Assembly (NCBI GenBank): GCA_014706295.1
Contig: JACSVZ010000022.1
Span: 4,296,830-4,360,829, forward strand
Source of the DNA: Lycocorax pyrrhopterus obiensis
Lineage: Eukaryota > Chordata > Aves > Passeriformes > Paradisaeidae
DNA: 64,000 bases
Direction: 5' to 3'
The position numbers and the translations under genes were made by a program. Under the pieces are notes generated by a model. It saw only the letters and a program-made list of their open reading frames with translations, was not told the DNA's origin and did not search any database. Position 1 is the first letter of the stretch; every line of letters begins with the position of its first letter. This document shows, piece after piece, positions 1-12,750 of this stretch.

Positions 1-3000
1 GAGTGTGTCTGCTGGCTTCTTACATCTCTCAAGGTTTGGGCCTTAATTGCTACAAAAACCACAACTCTGGGAGGGAAAAGATGAACAGAAGAGTGTTGAA
101 ATTGTATCAAGTGGGATGCTTATCAAGGGCAATAGAGTCAGTTGTAATGGTGAATAGAAAGTTGAGAGTGAAGACATTTGAATGTTAAGTTGTTTTGATC
201 CATATTTGTTTTCTCACACTCTGGAATTCCTCCTCCTGTCGGAGGTTGGGGCTGGCTGATTAGTTGAGGGAGCCTGATGATTGGGGCAACTGTTTTTATA
301 TTATTGAGCATGAGGAGTTTCTACATCTTTCTAGCTTTATCTCACTCTCTAAAGGCAATGAGCTCTTTCTGTTCTATTTTCAAACCTTTGATTGAGGATA
401 GTGACACCTTGTAAAAAGTTCAGGCTGATAATCAGAATTTCACAGTGGCCTCACAAAATAGCTCTCCAATTTCCAGTGTCATAATGGTTTGGGGAGAATG
501 GTGTGTCTTTAAGTCTTTAGGGATTCAAAATCATGTTTTGATATTTTGATAAGGATTAAAAGTTTACTTGGACTGTAAATACATCTTGATTTTTAAAAGG
601 TATAAAAACAGCAGTGTTGTTGTGCCCATGATGCCTAAGGACATATGCAGAGGTGATGTCTTTCATTAGACCAAACGATGTTGTTTGAAAAGAAGAAAAG
701 CTTTCGGGCACACAAGCCACCTTCAGGGCTGGCCTGAAGGTGACAGCTTGCTTTCAGACTGGATTGCAAATGGGGAAAATCCCTCAGAGTTGTGAGTCGG
801 TATCAGATCATCTTTGACAGGAAATGGAGCTGTCAGGTTCAGCGAGGGAGTGCTAATTTGTAGGAAAGCAGAAATGATATGATACTTGTCTTTGTAGAGA
901 AAGAGAAGTAATGTTTCCTGGCATGTGTAAATGACTAGAGGAGGTGTAGGCTGAGAAAGAGCTGGGGTGTGGAGCGGGGGAGAGTGTGGAGGCTATGGGA
1001 GGTTATAGTGTGACAGAGAAGCAGTGTTTTGCTGTCTTGAAATGTTAGAAATTTTTATTCCTAGGTTTGTGGCTGGAGGGCTCCCTCCAGGATCAGGAGT
1101 GACAGACAGTCAGAGACTGAGTGGTTACCTTGTGAGAGCTGCAGCAGGGAGGTGTGTTTGTGTGTGTCAGTGCTCTGTACCACTTCAGTCTGGTCTCAGT
1201 AGTTATTTGAGCTCAACTGTGGGAGTGTGGGAGGCCCAGGTATTGGATATGACTTCCCTGGAAAGCCCACATATGAGACCTGGGAGTGCTGGTGTCTGGG
1301 GTAGAAGGTCCTCACAGGAAGGTGGAAGGGAAGGTTTTGACAAGTTGTACTTGGTTTTTTCTATTCTCATTTTCTGCACAAAAGGCTTTCTTCTGAGATA
1401 AGCTTAGCAAGGTTGGGAGCCAGCTTAAAACTGGCAGGGATGGCTCTGCAGAAAATTTTCCATCCTTTGGTAGGATGTTCTACCCTAGGTGATCACTTCT
1501 TTGAGGATTTTTTTTGATGCAGTTTTTAGGATGGTGTTTGAGAGCAATGCATACAATGAGTAGAGGGTCTCTCTTTTTACAGCAGCTGTTCTTTATGCTA
1601 TTCTTATCCACGTGGCTCTTTCAAAAATGATGTATTTTTCTGGTGTGCTGAGTGACTGTCATGAGTGGTGTCCTCAAAGTGCATGGATTGGTATTTGAGG
1701 GGCTGGTGTGCACTTTGTGTAAGAATTAATAGATGAATTGAGATTTCCTATTCAGAGGATGTCACCTGTGTATTTATTTGCTTTCAGATAACCATGCTGC
1801 ATAGACTGGGCTGCACAGGCTCTTTTAAAAAGTCACCAGTGAGGGTGTTGAGAATGGTGGGGTTGTGTTTGTCCCTTCCATCTAGGGAAAATGTTGATGG
1901 TAGAAGGGGAATTTGATGTTTTGAGGGTGACAGAGGTAAGGCTGTAGTCAGAGCATTATAGGCACGTGTGAGGAATTTGGGTTTGCCTGCATCCTTATCT
2001 TGAGTGTGCAGTTGTGAAGATGTCCTGCTTCCTCACTGGATGAACCAGACCTCTTTAAGGAGGGGTTTCCTTCTGTTTCGCTATTCCTTGTCACTGGAGC
2101 ACTCGCTAGCTTCAGGTTCTCACCTCTGATGTGTTCTTTTTGAAATGCTTTTAGCAGGGCTTGAAGAGTTTCTTCTTGGTCAGAGGTTTCCTGCTCAGTT
2201 CACTGCCTATTTTCATTGAAAATAAGGTATTAGTGGGGACAGTATCATCTGTTTAATAGGAAGTATTTCTTCAAACAGGGTCTTGCTTGTCCTTAAGATC
2301 CGTATTTTGTGGCAATAGGGTTGATCAGTCTGGAACTGAAGAAGCCTCAGTGAAAGAATAAAAAAGCTCTACCAGTAAATCATCAGCAAAGCTCTCATTT
2401 ATTCACATGCAAAAGAGAAGCTGGTTTGGCCATTCAGTATCTGTTCAATGATTATAAGAATCTTGAAATAAGACTGAGGTAACAATGGTATCTTTACATC
2501 AACCCACAAAATATCACAGTGTAAAATGTTCCATTCCTGACAGGAATGTGTATTAGTTGAAGGGAAAATTTGAGCAATCTGCCTTGGAGCTCTCTTAGCC
2601 TCGCAATGGTGAACGTAAATCTCCTGTCAGCGGAGCAGAATGCTGGAACTGGTGCCATAGATCCTTAGAATATTTGGCTGACCTCTTATCCGTATAGTTT
2701 TATTACAATTATTACAGTCTGATCTGAAGATTTGCTTTTGTGGGTCTGCATTTGTTACACTGTATTGTGGCACCTGCAGAGGTCCAGTCTGTCTGTATTT
2801 GGAAGCAGCTGTCACCCTACAGAAGAGCTGCTTTGCAGTCTTCACTAGCAGTACAAATTATACGGATAAAAGTGAAATGTTGCACATGAAATTTTATCCA
2901 GTCAGGAAAAATAAGAATGATTTGAGCAAATCTTTCTATGCAAACAGCCGTCTCCAATTTGTACATGGAGAATGTGGTGAAAGCTTCTGTTGATGAAAGC

Positions 3001-5794
3001 TTCTGTCTTGTAAAGATGCCTTATGGTAATCCACTGGGGTTATTGGTAACTTTATCATCCCAGCTAGGGGATAGTTAGTTGGGATTTATATACTCATTAT
3101 CATTTTGCATTGTCATTATTATACTGATTTTGCCCTTGTGGACAGCATGGCCACTACCATGTCCCTTAAAATTGTTGATGTAATCATAATAGCTGTGATG
3201 CTGTTGGTTGTTCTCTTGAGCCCGTGGTAATAGGGGCACATACACCAACCCTTCTATTTTCTTCTGCTGTGAAGAATGATCCCTGCATAGGCTCTCAAAG
3301 TAAATGCAAAGTTTCCTTCCCCCTGGATATTAGTTACAATTCCACTCAGGCATTCAGTTTCTTTGGCCGAGTAAGACTGTACTTTCAATCTATGATTGCT
3401 GATTTATCTTCGTAATTGTACTGCCTTCTCTGGCATTCTCATAAGCAAGCTGTGGAAGATTAATTTAGATAATCTTATGATGAGGATGGGCAAAAGGCAG
3501 GAAGTTGAACTCCTGGAGCAGCTCTTATTGGCTGGGATCATGGGATACAGAATTCATTTGTTTTCCAGTGACAGTGTCGATGGGAGCAGCTGGGAGCATG
3601 AAGCAGAACATTGGAATCTGGAGGAACCAAGGCAAATCAGAGAAGTGATATGGCAAACAAGATGCAGCTGAAAAAGAGGGGGAGTGTGTTTTTTACATTT
3701 AGAGATAAATCCTCTACACAACCACACGTGAGGAGCAGCTGGCATGGTCACAGTGGTGGGGCTTACCTCGTGTTTTTCCTGGAAGGTGCTCTTCAGTAGC
3801 AATGAAAGCAGCTCGTGGCCTTTAGCTGGTCCCAGACTTGTTAGGCTTTGGTGCCTGGCACATGCAGGCAGGTGAAGCTGTGTTTGGAGTCCCTGTCTTT
3901 CAGCAGGACCTGGGGTGTAGCTGCTCCCCGGCCACGGGGCCTCTCTTGGCCGCTCAGACGCAGCATTTGGTCACCTGCATGTGTCAGTACAGTCTCAGTG
4001 TCCCAGCTGCTGGTTTTATCAGAAGGGACACCCGATTTTCCTCTACTTTCTTGAAGTTTTGGGCATTTTTTACTTGAAATGTGCTGTAGAAACAGCCAAG
4101 CAGGCTTTGAACTGCCTATCTCAAGACTCACGATGCCGACACGTTGCTCAGGCAGCAAAAGCCTGAAGGGGGGTGAAGAGCCTTGACAGTGCCGGGATCT
4201 CTCTCCCTTGGCACCTGACTTGGCTGAAGCATAGAGGTGATGCATGGAATCCATTATTAACTGGCCAAATCAAGTATTTCCTATCCTTTATATGGAAATA
4301 ATAATTATAGATGTATGTAACTCCAAAAACAAGTTGGAAAGGAATCCTGAGTGATTGAAAGTTAGTTCTGTCAGTTTAAATATCCACATGACACATAACA
4401 GCGCTTACACACCTCTGACAACTCAAACATTTGTTTAATCCAGGTTAATTACAGAAAGTAAATTTTTATCTCCAGTTTAACATTACGAATAGTATTAATA
4501 ATAATCCTAGGCATATCTTCCTGCTGGTGGTTTAAGAGCAAAAATACATTGCTGTTATGCATGTCACTAACACCATACCACTAAATCTGTGGTGTCTGCC
4601 AACCCCCTGCAGCTAGGATGAGAGAATCTTTTTAATACTAAAGTGAGGTAAGAATTGGGTTATCCATACTGTGCCAGGGATCACCAGATTTTATTTCTTT
4701 CACCATGCCCAGAGTTGGCCTCTAAGACCCTCCCTATCATCTGTTGTCAGGTAGCATTGCAGGTGGGAGTGTGCCCAGGGCAGCCACTTCAGCTCCTTCA
4801 AGAAACACCCGCAGCTGATGAGTTATTTCTGTACCATCTCCAGTGTGGCTCAGCTTCACATCGTGTGATGGTTGTACAGATCACAGGGTTCATCCTTCAG
4901 TGCTTCTCTTCCACACCTGTACCAAGTTCTCTCTGTAAATGTAGAATGACCACTTGTGGCAGCTTTTTAGGTGTTGGCAAGAAATGCTGAGCTTTGCTAA
5001 CAGCAAGTAAACAAATTTTATAATTGTTACAACTGAGTGTGTCCCCCACAGATCCCAGTGGGTTCCTGCAGAGGCTTCTTTGGAAAGCTTCCTGTTCAGG
5101 GCTTCTGAAAGAAAGCCAATCAAAAATAGTGCCAGAGTTTGCAAGACACTGCCAGAACCAGTACGGGAGATGAGATCTCACGGGTCACCTTCAGTGCTAA
5201 CTCAGTGCTAACTCAGTGCAGGAGCTTCTGCAGAAGCTCTGGAGGAAAAGGGCCTGAACCACCTTTGGGAAGGTTCTGTCAGCCACAGAGGAGAGGAACT
5301 GGACAGCTTTTTCCCTGTGATTCTACCACAAGAACTAGCATTGTTTCAGTGGACATCTACCTGCACAGCAGAGCAGGCACTCCTGGAGTCACCATCTGGA
5401 CATGGCATATGTTCAGGAACCTGAGCAGCTTTTTCAGGACAGCCAAATGCTGTCTAGGCTGACGAATGTGAATATTCAGTAAGGATCTCAAGGAGAAAAT
5501 TGTGATTGATGTAGCTAATTTTGGAGCTTACTGACAGCCAGTGATCATGACAGGCCTGCTTGGGGGAATGCAGAGCTTTGAGCAGGCATTTAATCTGCTG
5601 ATCAGTGTGTTCAAAGCAGTGTCTTCACTGGAGATCTGCTGTTTTCTGTCCTGGCAGTATTAACATCACAATCCTTCTTGATTCTTTGGACATTTGTATC
5701 CCTGTAAGCAAGATGAAACCAGGGGAACTGGGCTTGGTCAGCCTAGTGAGGAGGATGGGGAGGAAGCATCTAATAGCAGTCTTCCACCTGAGGA

Positions 5795-6036
5795 GATATT
5801 AGAGAGAGGACAGAGGCACACGACATGGAGGAACAGAAAAAGGAACAAAAGGCAAGGGGCACAAGCTGCAACAAGAAAAACCCCACCTGGGTGTAAGGTA
5901 AAAACTTCTTCACCAACAGAGTGGTAGAACTCAGAGGCTGCACCTGGAGAGGTTGTGGGAACTCCATCCTTTGAGACTTTTGGAACGTGTTTGGATGATG
6001 TCCTGAGCAACCTGATGTAATTTTGAGATAAGCCCT
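5795..6036 (+). repeat. CR1 LINE 3' fragment
   Basis: The stretch reads like the 3' untranslated part of a chicken-repeat-1 element: a purine-rich run about amino-acid-free 'aggcacaagctgcaacaag', then 'aaaacttcttcacc', then 'gaggttgtgggaactccatcc', then 'gatgtcctgagcaacctg'. These blocks occur in this order in avian CR1 3' ends. The copy is diverged and lacks the terminal short tandem repeat. No other gene signal overlaps it. Confidence 0.65.
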
Positions 6037-6071
6037 GCATGAAGCAGAAAGTTAAACTTGGTGGCTTTGAT

Positions 6072-6491
6072 GCCTGAAAAGGCTTTCAAGACACGGAGAG
6101 TAGACAGGAATAAGGGAATAAAGGTAGGTATTTATTTGAAAGGCCTTCAAAGGTACACCCTGGGGAGCCAAAGGCTATTGCCAAGACGGACCCTAAGATG
6201 GACGACAGGTCACGAGTTCTTCACATTTTTATAGGTTTGGTTCATTTGCATATTAGGGTTAATTCTCCAATTAAAGCTTTAGTTTAATGATGTAATTTCC
6301 CCAAGCTTGCCCCCCCCTTCCGTCTTTAGTTTACACATTTTGGGCCTAGGACGGCCTGGGTGTCCTTGGAGAGCAGGCCTGGAGAGGCTTTGTTATGTCT
6401 AACTAGCACTAGAGAGCAGAAATTAACAGGCTACAGGTTACACACTAAGCAGTACAGGATTTGAAAAATATAAAAGTTAAAACCTAAGGCA
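6072..6491 (-). mobile_element. Probable solo LTR of an endogenous retrovirus
   Basis: The 420-bp unit begins TGCCT and ends AGGCA, extended by one or two bases to the inverted pair GATGCCT/AGGCATC. Read on the minus strand it has LTR architecture: a TATA box (CTATAAAAA, complement of 6226-6234), about 90 bp later a poly(A) signal (AATAAA, complement of 6131-6136), then a short U5-like tail ending in CA. No matching second LTR or internal retroviral coding sequence lies nearby, hence solo. No clear target duplication is visible, so the exact ends are tentative. Confidence 0.6.
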
Positions 6492-9400
6492 TCAGCTTCC
6501 AGCCATGCCTTTCAATGTGCAGTTTTCCATAATTCTTTAGCACTGCCATAGACAGAATTGGAGCTCCTAGAACTTAAAAGCAAATTGCAGTTATTTCTCG
6601 TGGCAACTCTGAGCCACAACAAGGTATTCAGCTCATAAAATTCTCTGTTTCTATCACCAAGTTCCCTTCTAAAAACAGGACTGTTTAATATTGAAATCTT
6701 TCATGAGGGAGGACTGGTGATGCTCACAGGTGCATGAAAAGGTAGCTGGCAATATTTTTTGCTAGACGTTCGATCATTTTGAAGAACCACCTCTGACTGT
6801 TCCTTTTTTTTTTTAATGCTTGAATGTACAAGGTTTCTGGAGCATTGAGTAGACTAATCCTATAAACATAGAATGTACGTTAGAATATCCAACAGATTCC
6901 CTGGTATTAAGGGGGATGTATCAGTAGGTTTGGGTTTTTCTTTTTACCTAGTCACATAGTTCTTCATTATTAAACACTTCCAGGTGTTTCCAGTCACTTC
7001 GGAAACATTGCTGGCTAAATGTTCTTTGTCCTATTTGTTTTGTTTGATTACAGTTGTGGTATTTTATGTGGAGGGAGGGAACTAACAGGAATTCAGAGTA
7101 TCCAGCTATTGCTTTCTTTTTTTCTTTGAGATTTGTATTGGCATCCACTTTCCTAGGTTGACTCTCTCTGCTTGCTCCCCACTTACCTGCCTTGTGCAAG
7201 TGCAGTGCCTGCTTGGAAAAGAAAGTGCACCTTAACCCCCCGTACCTTCACCCAGCAAATTGCCAGAACTCTGTAGTCTTTTCTCCTTGATTAATTCCTG
7301 TTTCCTCTGCATCTTGCCTCGCTTTGTCTCATTTCTTTCTTATATTACCACTTTTTCTCATGTTCATTTTCTATGGAAGTACCGAAGCCGGCAATCTACA
7401 GAGTGTGAATACAATGAGTAACTCACAACAGAGAACACGTGTAATTTTTGTGCTGTTTGGCTGCTAAGTAGATTTTTAATTTTCTTTCTCTGATTTCTCA
7501 GGTACAGAACATCTCCACGTCTAAAGAGTTTTGTTCTAACAAATGGCATTTTGAATCCATCATTATTTTTCAGGCTTTTGACACTGTTGTTGAAAATGAG
7601 CATCAGCGTTTTCCAGAGCGAAAACCAGAGCTGCTTTGAAGTTACTCACGTGTCCTTTAACGAGAAGACCTGGAAGACTTTGATATACACGTTGGAAGTC
7701 AAGTGGGGCATAAATTGTATTAAAATTTCAATTTATTCTCTCAGGCCTTTTGATGGTACATCACCAGGTCATGCTGTTGCTCGGTACTTTGTTCACTGAA
7801 GACCAGTTCAGTGTTTCGTCTCCAGGACATACCTACTTAACACTGGTTTCATCCTGTAGCTGCTTAGGGAGAGACTCATTCCTGTAAGCCAGAGCTCTCT
7901 CAAATCCTAAGCTAATGTTGAACAAATTTGAGCAAGGATATAGACACATGATTTCAAGACAGCCAGCCACAGTAAAAAGAAATCAAATCAGGCAGCTTCA
8001 ATCAGCAACGGTTTGAGATTACATCCCTGTCCTGTCAACCTAAAGGAGAAGAGAGGAAGCCCATCAGCACATGGAGAAGATTTCTGTCTTCAGGTTCTCC
8101 TCTCCGCCCCTGGACAGCCTCTCTGTAAGTAGTGCTTTCTTTTGGTGTGTTTGCTGTCATTCTACAAACACAGCAGTGGCTTCACAGTGCAGGCTGGATT
8201 TTAAAGCTTGGCAGTGCTAGTTATTGATTACAGCTGAAATTCATTAATAGGGGTCATCTCCAAATTCCATTTTCAAAACACTGTACTTGTAAATACACCT
8301 GATGGTACTTGTCAATACACGTGATGTTCATAGTGTTCTTCAAAGAAAAATGTTATCCCGTTGCTTTTGTCAGTAGTCGTTCAATACTCAGAGTATGAAT
8401 ATTGTTATGTAGGTATTTGGAATCCTACTGATTTATGTATAGTCAAAGTAAAGTACTTTACTTCTTTCCACAGAGAAGGAAGTACTCTGGGATTCACAGG
8501 AAAGAGCCAGTAAGGATCAAAATGATGTGTCATTCCCTTAAAAAGGAAGAAAAAAAAAACAGCTGTGAAAAAAAACAGGTCATGAGAATCAAGGTGAGCC
8601 AAAAAGTCTCTTTTTGTCACTTTCCTTTTGTAAAGCAGAAACTGATGATGTGAAATGAGCTAAAACAAAGCAGTGTGTTTAATAAACTTGCTGCATTCCA
8701 CTTGCTGAAGGGGGGAGGAGAAAAACAACAGGCCATCAGGAAGAAAAAAAAAGAAAAATAGAGGAATTCTTGAAAAGAGTTTGCAGGTCATCACAGGTAG
8801 AGGTGGATCATAGCATCAGCAGGGAAATGACACCCAGTGCTCTAGATTTTGACATCACATGCAAGCAGCAAACTTGGGAGTTGTTTAAATTACTTTTTTC
8901 TTTTCTCTCCTGTTTCTGAAGAAGAGCTCAAGGTTTGAAAGCAGTTAGATTAGTATTGCCTTCTGTACCCAAATCCACCAAGAATATGACTCTGAGGGGC
9001 AAATCTCTTCCATCCCAGCTCTCGTGTCTCAGTCCTACTCAGCCCCATCAGAACTTCTGTGTCAGGGAGGGACAATGACAGAAAGTCTCCTGTTCTAGAG
9101 GACAACCTCTGTGGCACAGATCTACTCTCACAGCTTCCAGGATAACACTTGCTCTGTTGCCAGTATCAGGAATTAAATATAATTTCAACCTGATGGGCAG
9201 AAAAGGATTCCAAATAGCACAGACTGGTTTGTCCATGCTGCTTATGCCAGGACCTAGGGTTTTTTAGTTACCTTCTCGTGTTTCCACAGCTGGGTCAGGA
9301 CTGAATTCTGTCTGTAAACCCTGCTGTATTTAAATACTTCTAAAATATAAATAATAGCTCCTTTTCAAGACTGATGGAATGAAAGTCATATCTACATTTT

Positions 9401-12129
9401 TTGTGTTTCTGTGATTCTTTTTTCTTTACTGCTTTACCATCTGTTTTACTAAGTTCTGTGCTGGAATAGGCAAATAGGAATTTTAATTTTGGGATTGGTA
9501 ATTCTTTGGTACTGAATTGTTTGTGGAATTACAACCTACGTTTGTGAAAGATGGGGTTAATCTTTCAGCAGAATGCTCTTACTCCACTGACTGTCAGGCT
9601 GCTGAGCCAGCTGAAGTGGCACAACTGCCCCTCTCTCTGGCTGCCCACTCTGCCACTTTTGGTCTCACCATTGCAGACCATTAGTTTGTGTTTTTCCTCT
9701 GAATTTCTGCAGGAGGTTGTCCTCACAGTGTCCTCTGTGCATGTCAGATAAAGCCCAGCTTGCACCATTAGTATGGTGTGTAGCACAGCTACCAGCCCTG
9801 ATTTGCACGCTGCCTTTTGGGCAATAAAGGCAAATTACCTTTCACGTTGGTAACATACTGTGGTTCTTTGTCCTTCTGCAGTCACTTGGTCTCATGGGGA
9901 TCAGTTTAACGTGGCTGTGGTACAGTTGCTGTTAAAACTGCAGATCACTCCTTCTTTCTCCAGTGAAGCTGTTCAGACACACTTCAGTTTTCAGTAATTC
10001 CTTAAGAAGCAACACGTTCATTGCTACATACAACAATAATTGCTTATGAACAAAGTGACACCTGTATTTCTTTTTAACATGTATTTTCTTCCTTTCTAGA
10101 TTGAAAAGCTGTTTTCCACAGAATTCCACAGAGCCATATCACCCCTTCTTCAGGGTCTTCAGAAGACTGAAAAGCTTTCCTTGAGCAGAGCATGTTGTGG
10201 AGGTGAATGGAGGAGCACAGACAAATGACATGTTCTTCTCTTGGACAGGTCAGACCTACCAGGTCTGAAGATGCAAGAACCAAGGCATAGCTTAGAGTAG
10301 CCCTAAAGCTTCTTTAAGTTGTGCTTGGGAAACAGTTGTCTCTATGTGGCTGTTGGGATGGAAGGACTCATTTTAGTGTATTTAAAGCATGTTTAGTTCA
10401 CACCATCTCTTCTGTAATTACTCGAGGCATGCTATTGTCGCACACAATCAATCATCTGACTTCTTCAGTATCATTCTTACTTTAATAAAATTTCAAAATA
10501 AAACCTTCATCTGTCTTTTGAATTGTGTCTGAGTACACTGCAATATGTAGGTGTGTTGGCAGAGTGATACGATTCATAAAGTATAAAACTAACACGACAA
10601 AGAGCAGAGATTCAGTCTCTTTTCTCCTGCTAATCAGATATGCAATATTATTTGTGCTTCTGTTATCTTAGAAGCTGTGTCCTGGATTTACAGTGCCCAG
10701 TGCTGTGTGCTCTCCAGAGCCTACCCACATGCACAGCTGTGCTCAGGGGTGAGCACTGATGGCAATAACTGATAGCACTGCCACAATGGAGTCCCTGTGA
10801 CCCGCTGCTGTGAACTGACAGGCATTTCAGCAAGTGGCTTCGCTGACCTACAGCAATTATTCAGTGAGTTACTTAGCAAAATAAAGCGTTTTGATACGGA
10901 TTTTCATAGTTAAAAGGAAGGAAACTGTACAAGAAGGCATGTGCTGGCAACTTCACAAAGAAAAGCTGTCTCAAGATGTCTGTTACCTATTGAATGGTTT
11001 TCCAGAGGAAGATTAAAAATCGAAGAATCAGGAGGGATGGAGTTTGAGAGTTGAAGGAAGTTCATACATAAATCAGTTTATCTATGACTCCAGTGTTCTC
11101 TGTGTTGTTGCAATAAAACCATGTGTTTCCTAACTCTGCAGGGAAAGGTAGAATATTACAAACAATTTGAGAGTCCTTTCACCATAGAGCTGGGTTTGAT
11201 GTGGGATTATATTGCAGTTTATCTAAAGTAAGTTAGCTCACCTGGGAGCACACCAGCTAATGAGGTTTATCCTGAACACAGATTGCTTTTAATTAAGACA
11301 ATTCAATTTAAACCTATGTTTCAAGTTGTATAGAGCCATTGAGCTGGATGTGAGGTAAGCAGTGCATTCACCTGATGTGGCATCATGATAATGGAGGATG
11401 CTTTTATAGTGCTATAGGTGTGTCCTCAGTTGTCATTTTCTGTGGTGATAACATTGTTCTGGTAAGGAAAACACATCAGCAACTTCAAAGCTAAATGAAC
11501 TGTGTTTCTTTATGTTTAGAATAGCAGGTCAAACTATTTTACTCAGTGAGCCAATTTACTCCCCCCGGTTTTACAGGGTCATCCTCTCTCTGGTGCTTAT
11601 TGGTGGACTTTTGGCTGCCTCCTGAGAATTGGGAAGGAGGAAGCTCAGGCAGCTCTCTGACCAGACCTGTTCATTTTGTAGAGATGGTGCAAATGAGCAA
11701 AAACTGTTGTATTTCTCTTGGGACTGTTTCCTGCAAGTACAGAGCAAGAGTAGTCAGTTCCTTCTTCACCCTATTGTTTTACCCAGGTGCAAGTTTGTCA
11801 TGTTACTTGGTCTTGGGGGAGTGGGTTGAACAGGAAATTAAGGAGCTCTATCCCATTGCCTGACTGTGCTTCCATAGCAAAGCATCATGCTAGGCTGTTA
11901 GGTCTCCATCTGAACCTTGCTCCAAGAAGATGGACACTATTGGGAATGCTGTTTGGACAAGAAATATGGACCACCATGGTGGTTGAGGTACTTCTTCAGG
12001 AATGAGCCTTCATCTTCCTGGACTTGCTGATCATCACAGAACTCTTACTGGTTGTCTCACTGGTGATCAAGGAACAAACAAGGATGATCTGCTGGACCTG
12101 ATAGCTGAAGGAATGTGGGTATTGTGAAG

Positions 12130-12750
12130 ATGAGTTGCATCCATAGCTGCAGTAACCGCGAGATGGAGATGTTCAGGATATGTGTCAGAGGGGCTGCATG
12201 AGGTCAGTACTGTCTAATACCTCCATGAAATGACATCAGTGATGCAGCAGAGTGCACATTCAGCGAGTTTGAAGATGACAGGAAATTTGGAGGAGCGGTT
12301 GATAACACTGCCTAGTGATGCCGTTGTTCAGAGACCTCGAGAGGCTGGAGGAACAGGCTGACAGGAACCTAAGGAAGGTGAGCAAGGGGAAATGCACAGC
12401 CCTGCCCCTGGGCTTTGTTGGTGGCCCAGAGACTGGGAAGCAGCTTGCAGAGAAGGACCTGGGGCTCCTGGTTGACAGCGAGTTGAACATGAGTCAACAG
12501 CACAGAAGGCCGGCAGCATCCAGGGCTGCCTCTGGAAGAACGTTGCCGGCAGGTCAATGCCAGCAAGGAGATGATCCTTCCTTTCTCCTTGGCACGTCTG
12601 GAGTGCCCTGTGCGCGGCTTCCCAGTATGAGAAACTTGACATTCAAAACCTGACAAGACAACCTGCTTTACTTGACCTTGTTTGAGCTGGGCATTGGACT
12701 AGACAATCTCCAGAGGTGCCTTCCAGCCTCGACCATCCTGTGAGTCTGTG
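12130..12750 (+). repeat. CR1 LINE, 3' part with internal deletion
   Basis: From about 12210 the sequence follows the reverse-transcriptase 3' part of CR1: 'tttgaagatgacaggaaat', then 'cctcgagaggctggaggaac', 'gacaggaacctaaggaag', 'aaggacctggggctcctgg' and 'agttgaacatgagtcaacag'. It then jumps to the 3' terminus ('ggactagacaatctccagag', 'ccatcctgtgagtctgtg', ending near 12745). Frame is broken, so the copy is dead. The open frames on both strands here (12315-12653 and 12260-12656) are by-products of the repeat. Confidence 0.85.

Noticed and set aside
12315..12656. Overlapping frames on both strands near 12.3-12.7 kb
   Set aside because: They lie inside a broken CR1 element and do not match a continuous CR1 protein.
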